This document shows, piece by piece, positions 1 through 6,300 of a stretch of DNA of 8,405 bases. The notes under the pieces were generated by a model. It ran no database searches. It saw only the letters and a program-made list of their open reading frames with translations, and had not been told where the DNA came from. The position numbers and the translations under genes were made by a program. The stretch is taken from assembly GCA_033810155.1 (NCBI GenBank), contig JAPXKJ010000046.1, forward strand, positions 1 to 8,405, read 5' to 3'. This stretch comes from UBA3907 sp033810155 (GTDB lineage: Bacteria > Bacillota > Sulfobacillia > Fermentithermobacillales > Fermentithermobacillaceae). Every line of letters starts with the position of its first letter. The first letter of the stretch is position 1.

Positions 1-267
1 ATCTGTTTGATATACGACGTATCATTTCCTAAACTGGATTGGACCGATCCACAGCAGGCAATGAAGGGAAACTTTGGAGCCCTGGTGGCTTGGTTACTCA
101 ATTTGTTGTATATAGCCGCACTGGGCGCGATTGTATATGGCCTCGTACGCTGGGGAGTCGCCTATTCTTGGATTTACTGTGTATCAGGAGCCATAATATT
201 AGCATCCGCTTATGTTTTTATTCGGTGGCTAGATAATGTTGCCGAGCGGAGATATGCTGAAATCTAG
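1..267 (+). CDS. ABC-2-type exporter membrane subunit, C-terminal fragment (5' end outside window)
   Basis: The frame is open from the first base to the TAG at 265-267, giving the last 88 residues of a longer protein. A TTG at 7 could be read as a start, but no ribosome binding site can precede it and the segment reads as a protein tail. The fragment begins with a short soluble stretch containing FPKLDWTDPQQAMKGN (about residues 9-24), then two hydrophobic segments at about 25-48 and 56-76, and ends in a charged tail. From family knowledge, a pattern of the type D..(F)PKL.W...(Q/E)A.K.N just before the last membrane helices is typical of large multi-helix putative ABC exporter permeases, which pair with a separate ATPase; that is the basis of the call. 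The stop lies 32 bp before the M20 gene, so the two may be co-transcribed. The substrate cannot be inferred, and another polytopic membrane protein is possible. Confidence 0.55.
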   Translation: MCLIYDVSFPKLDWTDPQQAMKGNFGALVAWLLNLLYIAALGAIVYGLVRWGVAYSWIYCVSGAIILASAYVFIRWLDNVAERRYAEI

Positions 268-299
268 AAGCGCGTATACTTGAGAGGGGACTAGAAGGT

Positions 300-1496
300 A
301 TGCAAGACAGAAAGGACGAGGTTTTGCGGCTTGCTGAAGAGATACAACCAGCAATCATAGGTTGGCGCAGGGCAATTCATCAGTACCCAGAACTGGGAAT
401 GGATACCCCAAGGACCGCTGCCTTCGTAGAAGAACAGCTTAGGAACATGGGGATAGAAGTTAGACGTATTGCCGGATGTGGCGTAATTGGCACTTTAAGG
501 GGCGCATGCGAAGGCAAAACCATGGCGATTAGAGCAGACATCGATGGGTTGCCTATAACCGAAGAAACAGGGCTCCCTTTTGCTTCAGAAATACCAGGTA
601 GAATGCATGCTTGCGGTCATGATGCTCATGCCGCCATAGTATTGGGAGCTGCAATGATCCTCTCACAATTGAAAAAGGACTTGAAGGGGACTGTTCGTTT
701 TATATTCCAACCGGGGGAGGAGAGTCCAGGCGGGGCCCAGCCGATGATCGAAGAAGGTGCCTTGGAAAATCCGAAGGTAGATGCAATAATAGCTGGTCAC
801 GTAGGAACACTTTGGCCATTGAGATCAGGGCAGTTTGGTTTCAAGTGTGGGCCCTTTATGGCGGCATCTGACTCTTTTATCATTACCGTAAAAGGCAGAG
901 GAGGACATGGTGCTACTCCCGAGCAATGCGTTGATCCAATAGTGGTCTCTGCACAGATCATCCTTTCTATGCAGGCAATCGTTTCAAGGGAAACAAAGCC
1001 CGTAGAGCCTGCTGTGGTGACCATAGGACGAGTTGAGGCAGGTACAGCCCACAACATAATCCCTGAGAAGTGTGTTCTTAGAGGTACTGTTAGGTATTTT
1101 GACAAGGGACTTGAGCAGTTTCTGCCGAGACGAATTGAAGAGATCGCCGTAGGAATAGCAAGGGCAATGAGAGCAGATGCAGATGTGGAGTATAATCTGG
1201 GCTATAGACCTGTCATAAACGACGAGGAGATCACACAGTTTCTGAGAGAATCTGCATGCACAATAGTCGGTCCCGAAAAAGTAGTGGATATTCAAGAGCC
1301 TACGATGGGAGCAGAAGATATGTCGTATTACTTGGAGAAGGTGCCTGGGACGTTCATTGGTATTGGCACCGCGAACAAGGAGAAGGGTACGGCGTATCCC
1401 AATCATCATCCCAAGTTTGATGTAGATGAAGGTGTGCTTCACATTGCTTCAGCGGTGTTTGCCAATGCTTGCATAGACTACCTAAACTGTGATTAG
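300..1496 (+). CDS. M20 family metallo-amidohydrolase (N-acyl-amino-acid / aminoacyl hydrolase type)
   Basis: This is a complete 398-residue cytoplasmic zinc/manganese amidohydrolase of the M20D type (hippurate hydrolase, N-acyl-L-amino-acid amidohydrolase, IAA-amino-acid hydrolase, N-acetyldiaminopimelate deacetylase). Visible signatures in order: HQYPELG at 27-33; RADIDGLPI at 78-86; HACGHDAH at 103-110 with metal ligands Cys105 and His107; FQPGEE at 136-141 with catalytic Glu140 and ligand Glu141; GHV at 166-168 with His167; the dimerisation/lid domain from about 185 to 300, starting with the KGRGGHGATPEQCVDP stretch at 198-213; AGTAHNIIPE at 247-256; MGAEDMSYYLEKVPG at 336-350; and NHHPKFDVDE at 368-377 with the last metal ligand (His369 or His370). 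All key residues and the length are normal for the family. AGAGGGGA at 283-290 lies 9 bases before the ATG and supports the start. The gene follows the exporter fragment by 32 bp and ends just before a terminator. The family is certain; the exact substrate is not. Confidence 0.93.
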   Translation: MQDRKDEVLRLAEEIQPAIIGWRRAIHQYPELGMDTPRTAAFVEEQLRNMGIEVRRIAGCGVIGTLRGACEGKTMAIRADIDGLPITEETGLPFASEIPGRMHACGHDAHAAIVLGAAMILSQLKKDLKGTVRFIFQPGEESPGGAQPMIEEGALENPKVDAIIAGHVGTLWPLRSGQFGFKCGPFMAASDSFIITVKGRGGHGATPEQCVDPIVVSAQIILSMQAIVSRETKPVEPAVVTIGRVEAGTAHNIIPEKCVLRGTVRYFDKGLEQFLPRRIEEIAVGIARAMRADADVEYNLGYRPVINDEEITQFLRESACTIVGPEKVVDIQEPTMGAEDMSYYLEKVPGTFIGIGTANKEKGTAYPNHHPKFDVDEGVLHIASAVFANACIDYLNCD

Positions 1497-1515
1497 GCTA
1501 TGATTAGCAAGAAAG

Positions 1516-1552
1516 AAGAGAGCGATTTGTCGAAACAAACCGCTCTCTTTTT
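1516..1552 (+). terminator. Rho-independent terminator after the M20 gene
   Basis: AAGAGAGCG (1516-1524) pairs perfectly with CGCTCTCTT (1541-1549). After an A/C mismatch, TTTGT (1526-1530) pairs with ACAAA (1535-1539), closing a CGAA tetraloop. On the + strand the stem runs into a T tract (1548-1552). It lies 20 bp past the M20 stop, between two convergent genes. On the - strand the sequence after the stem is only a mixed CTTCTTTCTT stretch, so it is a weaker stop for the oncoming PLP gene. Confidence 0.9.
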
Positions 1553-1577
1553 GTATTGAGTTTTAACGAGCTTAGTG

Positions 1578-3038
1578 TTAGGCCAAGTATCCTGAGTAGC
1601 GTCCGATAATCTCCATAAGCGCGAGAAGGCCCTTAACTGCTAGTCTCATTCTCTCTTCAATGATGTTTCCTTCCTCATCGCAAGTACCTTGTCCTGGGGA
1701 GATGAAGATGTTTGCATCATATGAGATAGTCGCGATTATACCCATCTGACTGCATCCTACTTGCAGCAAATGGGAGCCGGCGTACATGTCTTCTATTGAG
1801 AATATTGGGAAGCCCATCTGATCTTTCCAGGTGTCTTCGTAGTTTATCTCGACCGTCGACGAATTGTATGACTTGCTGATCTTTAGGCCTTGTCTGAGTT
1901 TGGGGTTAGCCTTTTCAACCTCAGATGTGACGATCTCATAGAGCTCATCAACCTGCTTTGTGTACATTTCGGGATTGTCTCTCAGATCTTTGAGTACGGC
2001 AACTTGGGTAAGAAGTGCTTCCTTGCCCGGATCGAGGGTTACGTAAGCAGCTTTTCCGTAAGACGCGGTGGTACCCCATCTGTCGCCATGCATGCCGAGA
2101 GCGCGCCTTATGGGTACCATGACATCCTCGCGGCCAATTATAAGACCCGAGGTTCCGGAACCTGTAGCTTTGTCCATGCTGTATATGAGCACGTCCGCGC
2201 CTGTTTTTCTGGGATCGTGACCGACGAAAGGAAGTCCCCATGCGTTATCTACTACGTAAGGAACATTGAATTCCTTTGCTAGGTCGCCAAGACCTCTCTG
2301 AAGAATGGGAGTTCCTTCGGCGTCTTTGTCTCCGTAGCCGTATCCTGGCGTATCATATCCTAACGAAGCGAACCCTGATAGATAGGGAGCGTGAGTTTCG
2401 GCAACAGTGGCAATAACTTCCAGGGATGCGTCTGCATCTACTTCAGTGAGAAGTGGAACCGGATGATACTTTATACCGTGATTTGGGTACCTGGCGCCTT
2501 CGAGTGGCACGATTACGACGTCAAGGTTGTCTTGGCGCTTTCCCGAGAAACCTAGTTCCCCAGCAGTAGCTCCTCTGTCTGCCAAAATCTCCTTGTATTT
2601 CGGAGGGAAGGGTCGACCGTAACCTGCCTGATGGTGCATGTGCTTTTCTAGAGGTACAATATACCTGGCACGATACTTGTCGCCACGACCTGTAAGGGGC
2701 GGCGAAAACAAGGTATCAAAAGTCACCCATAGTCCGCCTTCGCAGGTGCTTACTGGGCACGCATCGTACTCATCACCATAGACATCCTTTACAATTTCTC
2801 TGATCTCTTCAACCAGACCAACAAGAGGCACTACTTTCTTCTCGCCTTCGACGATTGCATCAAGAACATTCTTGCGCATTGGTGCGGGGCACCCTGAGAT
2901 TGCTCCCGTCAAACCAAACTGGCCTTTCAACTCTCCAATGCCGAGTTCTTCCGCCACCTGCTTTGCCTCTGCATAGATGTTCTGCGTGTTTTGCTGAAGA
3001 TGTTTGTACATTTGAAACTTGTACTTGAAACTGGACAT
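1578..3038 (-). CDS. Fold-type I PLP-dependent enzyme of unassigned family (SepSecS/SelA-like signatures)
   Basis: This is a complete 486-residue cytoplasmic protein. The PLP site is readable: STCEGG at 97-102 is in the position expected for the phosphate-binding loop, VVDNAWGLP at 262-270 carries the Asp (264) that would contact the pyridine nitrogen, and YSMDKATGSGTSGLIIG at 286-302 carries the probable Schiff-base Lys290. Other conspicuous blocks are ISGCPAPMR (47-55), HMHHQAGYGRPFPP (133-146), MHGDRWGTTASYGK (316-329) and ISPGQGTCDEEGN (446-458). By memory, the DNAWGLP...SMDK arrangement resembles SepSecS/SelA/SepCysS-type and aminotransferase-class-V-like enzymes more than classical aminotransferases. 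It does not match tryptophanase or tyrosine phenol-lyase. The ATG is set by AAAAGGAGG at 3048-3056, 9 bases upstream. It is the second gene of an operon, 19 bp after the small protein gene. The PLP fold is well supported; the reaction and substrate are unknown. Confidence 0.8.
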   Translation of the reverse strand: MSSFKYKFQMYKHLQQNTQNIYAEAKQVAEELGIGELKGQFGLTGAISGCPAPMRKNVLDAIVEGEKKVVPLVGLVEEIREIVKDVYGDEYDACPVSTCEGGLWVTFDTLFSPPLTGRGDKYRARYIVPLEKHMHHQAGYGRPFPPKYKEILADRGATAGELGFSGKRQDNLDVVIVPLEGARYPNHGIKYHPVPLLTEVDADASLEVIATVAETHAPYLSGFASLGYDTPGYGYGDKDAEGTPILQRGLGDLAKEFNVPYVVDNAWGLPFVGHDPRKTGADVLIYSMDKATGSGTSGLIIGREDVMVPIRRALGMHGDRWGTTASYGKAAYVTLDPGKEALLTQVAVLKDLRDNPEMYTKQVDELYEIVTSEVEKANPKLRQGLKISKSYNSSTVEINYEDTWKDQMGFPIFSIEDMYAGSHLLQVGCSQMGIIATISYDANIFISPGQGTCDEEGNIIEERMRLAVKGLLALMEIIGRYSGYLA

Positions 3039-3057
3039 AAAGCTGGTCCTCCTTTTA

Positions 3058-3522
3058 TTATTGTGATCTTCCGTTATCCGGGACTGTGTTCTTCTTTGCT
3101 GAGAAAAACACAGGAGTTCCTACAGCCACTCCCAACTCCTCGCCTGAGAATCGCTCACCGTTTATGACGATGTTCATGTGGTTTGGGAAATGAGCCATAT
3201 CATAACCTGCAATATTCCCCAAGAACTTGTCGCCCAGAAACACCAGATCTTCACTTAGCAGGACTCCTCCGTTTAGAAACTCCACAAAAGCTACATAAGC
3301 AATTCTTTGCACCTTGTTGCCAGGGGAGGATTCCTCGTCGGTGACGATAAGTTCGTGTATTTCGCCCTGTTTGATGACTCTGGAAGGTTGAGGAATCAAA
3401 TCGAGATTGCGGTTTTCCAATTTGCCACGGAGTACTGCTACAACTCTTGCTGACAGGACACTTTTGTCTGCGTAGTAGTTGGTGTTAACGAGTTTTCTCA
3501 TGTATGGATCTTGCTCTGCCAT
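3058..3522 (-). CDS. Small conserved-looking protein of unknown function, partner of the PLP enzyme
   Basis: I do not recognise this 154-residue protein. It has no signal peptide or membrane segment and reads as a compact soluble, mostly beta protein. It has alternating hydrophobic stretches (about 25-33, 51-58, 69-84), a central block LLSEDLVFLGDKFLGNIAGYD around residues 86-106 that is rich in Gly and acidic residues, the motif HFPNHMNIVING at about 109-120, and a closing GTPVFFSAKK before a polar tail. The reading frame can be extended to a GTG at 3531, but that GTG overlaps the ribosome binding site. The ATG at 3522 has GAGGAG 8 bases upstream, so it is the better start. The stop lies 19 bp before the PLP gene, whose ribosome binding site begins almost at once, so the two are very probably translated from one mRNA. 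A role as subunit, substrate carrier or maturation partner of the PLP enzyme is inference from context only. Confidence 0.8.
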   Translation of the reverse strand: MAEQDPYMRKLVNTNYYADKSVLSARVVAVLRGKLENRNLDLIPQPSRVIKQGEIHELIVTDEESSPGNKVQRIAYVAFVEFLNGGVLLSEDLVFLGDKFLGNIAGYDMAHFPNHMNIVINGERFSGEELGVAVGTPVFFSAKKNTVPDNGRSQ

Positions 3523-3530
3523 ATTGATCA

Positions 3531-3536
3531 CTCCTC
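3531..3536 (-). promoter_or_regulatory. Ribosome binding site fixing the start of the small partner gene
   Basis: The - strand reads GAGGAG, then TGATCAAT, then ATG (3522). The 8-base spacing is ideal for the ATG, while the upstream GTG codon at 3531-3529 begins on the last base of the Shine-Dalgarno itself and cannot use it. Confidence 0.75.
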
Positions 3537-3555
3537 ATCATCGATGAGCAGGTTT

Positions 3556-3584
3556 AGCATATCACAATGAGAAGAAAGGGACAA
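3556..3584 (-). promoter_or_regulatory. Candidate sigma-A promoter of the small-protein/PLP-enzyme operon
   Basis: On the - strand, TTGTCC (3584-3579) and TATGCT (3561-3556) are separated by exactly 17 bases. Each hexamer matches the housekeeping consensus at four of six positions. Transcription would start near 3549, leaving a short leader of about 27 bases before the ATG at 3522. It is the best-placed match in the gap; found by eye, not scored. Confidence 0.45.
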
Positions 3585-3638
3585 CATCTTCCTGCCGAAA
3601 GGTTTCCCGGATTTGTCTGAGATTTCGGTAGCTGACGC

Positions 3639-3665
3639 TAATCTAACTCAGGAGTTTTCCGATAG
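3639..3665 (+). promoter_or_regulatory. Candidate sigma-28 (SigD/FliA)-type promoter upstream of fapA
   Basis: TAAT (3639-3642), a 15-base spacer, and TCCGATAG (3658-3665) resemble the flagellar sigma factor consensus TAAA-N15-GCCGATAT, matching three of four and six of eight bases. It lies about 90 bases before the chosen fapA start. A housekeeping-type alternative, TTGTCT (3613-3618) with an 18-base gap to GCTAAT (3637-3642), overlaps it, so the assignment is open. Confidence 0.35.
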
Positions 3666-3741
3666 ATAGAGAAAAGGACTCGACTCTCGGGGATGTCTGG
3701 AAGTGTGATTTGTCGTGCAATCTGAGATGGGGTGTAAGAAC

Positions 3742-3747
3742 GGGGGA
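3742..3747 (+). promoter_or_regulatory. Ribosome binding site choosing the fapA start at 3754
   Basis: GGGGGA ends 6 bases before ATG 3754. The two in-frame alternatives are GTG 3715, with only a GGAAG about 11 bases away, and ATG 3727, which is preceded by a weak CTGAG. ATG 3754 therefore has the best combination of site, spacing and codon, though GTG 3715 cannot be excluded. Confidence 0.5.
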
Positions 3748-3753
3748 ACATTG

Positions 3754-5556
3754 ATGGAAACTGATCGTAACACTGAGTTTTCCGGCGCGGCCTGGGTCTG
3801 CCAAGGGGCAATAAAGGTCAAAGATCCAGTGTCAGGCGGAAAACCTGCTACCATAAGACCTACGGAAGGCGTGGAGGTTTTAGTCTCGGGAAATCATGTC
3901 GAGTTAGAAGCTCAAGTTTTCGAGTCGTCGGAAGTGTCGGTAGTACTTGCTAACAAGGAGCCGGTATGCTCATACAGAATCCAAGTAAGCAAAGATGGAA
4001 TCGAGGCCTATCTGATACTTGACGTATCTGATGGGGTCGTATACAGGCTGAAAGATAGCCCCCCTTCGAATTTTCTGCAACTCGAGGTTGAGGCCGAGAT
4101 TGTTCCTGCATCCTTGGATCCAAAAGAAGTTATTGAGTCAGCGAAGAAACTAGGCATTGAGTACGGACTTGACGTTGAGGCTTGCATAAAGGCATGTGCC
4201 GAAAAACCGAAAGAACCTGTTTTGATTGCCAAAGGTCGGACGAGCGTACCAGGTAAAGATGGCAAAATAGAGTTTATGGTACCGCTAGAAAGAGTCGTTG
4301 ACCTACCTTTGGATGAAGTCCAAATTGACTTTCGAGAGTCGGTAAGAATCCCAGATGTAAAGGTCGGCGAAGTGATAGCAGTAAAGACATTGCCCGTTCC
4401 AGGAGTTCCTGGTGTTACGGTTACAGGAAAACCCATTCCACCGCCAAAGGCAAAAGATCCGGTATTTAGGGCTGGGAAAGGTGTCAGATTACAGGAGGAA
4501 GATGGTGTGGTCCTAGCAATTGCCACCATTTCGGGTTGCCCAAAATACAATGAGTCTTCAGGCATAATCGAAGTTGATGAGGTTTTCTTCCATAAGGGTG
4601 ACGTGGATCTTGGTTCAGGTAACATCAGGGCGTCAGGCGGAGTACAGGTAAGCGGAAATGTTGTTGAAGGTACGAAGGTCGAATGTGAAGGCACACTTGA
4701 GATCGGTGGAACAGTGACGGGTGCAAAGCTCAGAGCATGGGGAAGCGTTAGAATTAGGGGGAATGTCTTCAAATCTGAAATATCTGCTGGCAAAGATGTT
4801 CAATGGGTTCAGAAGTGGAACATTCTTCTAGCATCGGTGGAAGAGAAAATTGAGAAGATACTAGAGATTGAATCGCAGACCGCAAGATTAGTTGACGAGC
4901 TTGGACCTGACATAAGTCCGAGCCAAGTGCGCAAGCTGTGCGATCCGGGAATGCTATTTGACTATTTTCGTGAGTTGATAATGGCTCTATCTGGTCTCTA
5001 CAAAGAGGATTTATCGCTGTTACCCAAAGAGGGTCGGGCGTCGATCCTTGCGACAAGAGAGTATTTGACCGAGGGTTCCGCTACCGTTTTTGAAAGGACT
5101 CGGGCCATAAGGACCAACTTGGATGTTATAAGGACTTGGGTAGATTACGAAATACAAAAAGGGGAGTCCGATATAGTCTTGCCGTATGTTCAGAGCTCCA
5201 CAGTCAATGCATCTCGGGATATAGTGGTTGTTGGTCAAGGAGCCCTGTATTCGGATTTGTCGGCGGGCAGATCCATAAAGGTGCAAGGGTCTCCTGGAAT
5301 TGTAAGAGGAAGCCAAGTATCTGCTACCGAGCTCATCCAGGTTAACGTTGCTGGAAGCCAAGGCTCTGCTGCCACGATTTTGAAGGTATCTGAAGAAGGT
5401 ACGATTCTTGCGAGCACAGTCTATCCAAATACTTCGTTTGTTTTTGGACGTACGAAAGTGAGAACAGAAAACACACTTTACTCAGTCAAGGCGCGCATAG
5501 ATAAGGGAAGACTAATAATCCATAGCAGTACAGGCACGATCGAGATAGATGCTTAG
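3754..5556 (+). CDS. fapA: FapA/DUF342-family polymer-like beta-helix protein (flagellar assembly protein A family)
   Basis: The product is a 600-residue cytoplasmic protein from ATG 3754 (613 from GTG 3715). The family signature is clear: DGKIEFMVPLERVVDLPLDE at about 169-188, IDFRESVRIPDVKVGEVIA at 191-209, and PGVPGVTVTGKPIPPPKAKD at 216-235, followed by AGKGVRLQEEDGVVLA and an SGCP turn (240-263). A Gly-rich right-handed beta-helix runs from about 275 to 345, with repeated short strands such as GGVQVSGNVVEG and GTLEIGGTVTGA. A predicted coiled coil covers about 360-450, and a second beta-helix/beta-rich segment covers about 475 to the end. This order (N-terminal DUF342 region, beta-helix, coiled coil, beta-helix) and the length match FapA. 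Family members are linked to flagellar assembly or to cell-surface and regulatory roles; the biochemical activity is not settled. No flagellar gene lies in the window. The gene is apparently monocistronic, and its TAG overlaps the bioY stop codon. Confidence 0.88.
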   Translation: METDRNTEFSGAAWVCQGAIKVKDPVSGGKPATIRPTEGVEVLVSGNHVELEAQVFESSEVSVVLANKEPVCSYRIQVSKDGIEAYLILDVSDGVVYRLKDSPPSNFLQLEVEAEIVPASLDPKEVIESAKKLGIEYGLDVEACIKACAEKPKEPVLIAKGRTSVPGKDGKIEFMVPLERVVDLPLDEVQIDFRESVRIPDVKVGEVIAVKTLPVPGVPGVTVTGKPIPPPKAKDPVFRAGKGVRLQEEDGVVLAIATISGCPKYNESSGIIEVDEVFFHKGDVDLGSGNIRASGGVQVSGNVVEGTKVECEGTLEIGGTVTGAKLRAWGSVRIRGNVFKSEISAGKDVQWVQKWNILLASVEEKIEKILEIESQTARLVDELGPDISPSQVRKLCDPGMLFDYFRELIMALSGLYKEDLSLLPKEGRASILATREYLTEGSATVFERTRAIRTNLDVIRTWVDYEIQKGESDIVLPYVQSSTVNASRDIVVVGQGALYSDLSAGRSIKVQGSPGIVRGSQVSATELIQVNVAGSQGSAATILKVSEEGTILASTVYPNTSFVFGRTKVRTENTLYSVKARIDKGRLIIHSSTGTIEIDA

Positions 5557-6110
5557 AATCTTAAGGATGCTGAAATCCTTTGCGCAAGATATGATGCAAT
5601 AACTGCTTTGAGCATGTCTCCTAGGAGAAAGGGTACCGTCCCGATTACCATTGCCTGAGAGAGCGAAAGATGAGCGCTTCTGGAAAGATGAAGAATGCCG
5701 CAGGCATGAACTATTACTACCCCTCCGATAGCGCAGGCAGACAGATTTCTTAGTAAGGGTCGAGCACTTTTATCAGATCCAGTGTTTTTGTTTCTTTTGT
5801 GTGACAACGTTCCTATCATCCAAGCACCTGGCAAGAAACCTAGTAGGTATCCTCCTGAGGGTCCCATGAGTACGCCTATTCCTGCGGCCCCGCCTGCAAA
5901 TATGGGCAATCCCAAAGTACCTGCAATAAGATAGAGACCTACAGCTATTGATCCTAACTGAGGCCCTAGCAGTAGCCCGGAAAGCATCACACCCAGAGTT
6001 TGAAGGGTTATAGGAACAGGGCTAAAAGGCAGAGGGATCGAGATGAAAGACAGTACGGCTATGATTGAAGCCATCAACGAAGCATAGATGAGACCAGAGA
6101 TCGTGTGCAA
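5553..6110 (-). CDS. bioY: BioY, biotin-specific S component of an ECF transporter
   Basis: This 185-residue integral membrane protein captures biotin for uptake by an energy-coupling-factor transporter. About six hydrophobic helices are visible (roughly 5-25, 36-50, 52-66, 76-102, 123-142, 152-175). BioY signatures are all present: FSPVPITLQTLGV (29-41), LGLPIFAGG (66-74), LMGPSGGYLLGF (81-92) and PFLLGDMLKA (160-169). A basic, polar loop at about 103-119 separates the fourth and fifth helices. The start is a TTG at 6110, supported by AAAGGGG at 6120-6126, 9 bases upstream; the next ATG would cut into the first helix. No ECF ATPase or T-component gene is nearby, so it either works alone or uses a shared ECF module encoded elsewhere. 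A promoter and BirA-type operator lie directly upstream. The TAA overlaps the stop codon of convergent fapA by 3 bases, giving a 4-base gene overlap. Confidence 0.93.
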   Translation of the reverse strand: MHTISGLIYASLMASIIAVLSFISIPLPFSPVPITLQTLGVMLSGLLLGPQLGSIAVGLYLIAGTLGLPIFAGGAAGIGVLMGPSGGYLLGFLPGAWMIGTLSHKRNKNTGSDKSARPLLRNLSACAIGGVVIVHACGILHLSRSAHLSLSQAMVIGTVPFLLGDMLKAVIASYLAQRISASLRF

Positions 6111-6119
6111 ATCTGACTA

Positions 6120-6126
6120 CCCCTTT
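6120..6126 (-). promoter_or_regulatory. Ribosome binding site supporting the TTG start of bioY
   Basis: The - strand reads AAAGGGG, nine bases, then TTG. There is no ATG or GTG in better register, so the unusual TTG start is preferred. Confidence 0.65.
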
Positions 6127-6135
6127 CGCAATGAG

Positions 6136-6163
6136 GTTAACCCAAACAGCATATTAGGTTAAC
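6136..6163. promoter_or_regulatory. BirA-type biotin operator upstream of bioY
   Basis: GTTAACC (6136-6142) and GGTTAAC (6157-6163) form a perfect 7-base inverted repeat with a 14-base spacer. This matches the core and the long spacing of the BirA operator known from Gram-positive bacteria (GTTAACC, roughly 14-16 bases, GGTTAAC); the outer TTG/CAA positions are not conserved. It covers the predicted transcription start and 5' leader of bioY, so a bound BirA-biotinyl-AMP dimer would block transcription. birA itself lies 1 kb away in the same window. Confidence 0.8.
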
Positions 6164-6166
6164 GCA

Positions 6167-6195
6167 ATAATACTAGAACTAAGAGAGCTAGTCAA
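6167..6195 (-). promoter_or_regulatory. Promoter of bioY
   Basis: On the - strand TTGACT (6195-6190) and TATTAT (6172-6167) are separated by exactly 17 bases; each hexamer matches the housekeeping consensus at five of six positions. Transcription would begin around 6160-6163, inside the right half of the biotin operator. This is the strongest promoter seen in the window. Confidence 0.75.
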
Positions 6196-6234
6196 TGTCT
6201 GCGATTCTTTACCGCAGGAGGGAGGAAAAGAGAA

Positions 6235-6288
6235 TTGTTTAGAGAAGTTAACCTTGATTGGCAACACACAGGACAGGAAGGCGACTAG
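6235..6288 (+). CDS. Possible 17-codon upstream ORF (leader peptide) before the D-aminopeptidase gene
   Basis: An unusually strong Shine-Dalgarno stretch, AGGAGGGAGGA (6216-6226), stands far from the D-aminopeptidase start but 9 bases before a TTG at 6235. That TTG opens a 17-codon frame reading MFREVNLDWQHTGQEGD, ending at TAG 6286-6288. The stop overlaps the AGGAGGG ribosome binding site (6287-6293) of the next gene, and 12 bases separate it from the next ATG. This geometry is what a translationally coupled leader would show. The peptide has no run of a single amino acid that would suggest attenuation, and the start is a TTG, so the purine-rich stretch could also be chance or remnant. Confidence 0.25.
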   Translation: MFREVNLDWQHTGQEGD

Positions 6289-6300
6289 GAGGGACCAGCT

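Noticed and set aside
984..1442. 152-codon open frame on the - strand inside the M20 gene
   Set aside because: It overlaps a gene with complete catalytic motifs and has a Cys/His/Arg-rich, unstructured-looking composition typical of an antisense frame.
1578..3038. Tryptophanase or tyrosine phenol-lyase identity for the PLP gene
   Set aside because: The length is close, but the N-terminal and active-site motifs of those lyases are absent. The lysine motif SMDKATGSGTSG and the DNAWGLP block belong to a different branch.
3523..3531. GTG start at 3531 for the small partner protein
   Set aside because: The GTG overlaps the only good ribosome binding site (3531-3536), which is ideally spaced for ATG 3522.
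4008..4793. 261-codon open frame on the - strand inside fapA
   Set aside because: It is fully antisense to the well-supported FapA protein, very Ser/Thr/Pro-rich as expected from a shadow frame, and resembles no known protein.
5563..5580. AAGGAT/ATCCTT hairpin as a terminator between fapA and bioY
   Set aside because: The stem is only 6 bp, A/T-rich and inside the bioY coding end, with no T run after it on the + strand.
6246..6253. Third GTTAACC word as a second biotin operator in front of the D-aminopeptidase gene
   Set aside because: No partner half-site occurs at 14-16 bases on either side, so it is an isolated 7-base match; it also falls inside the possible upstream ORF.
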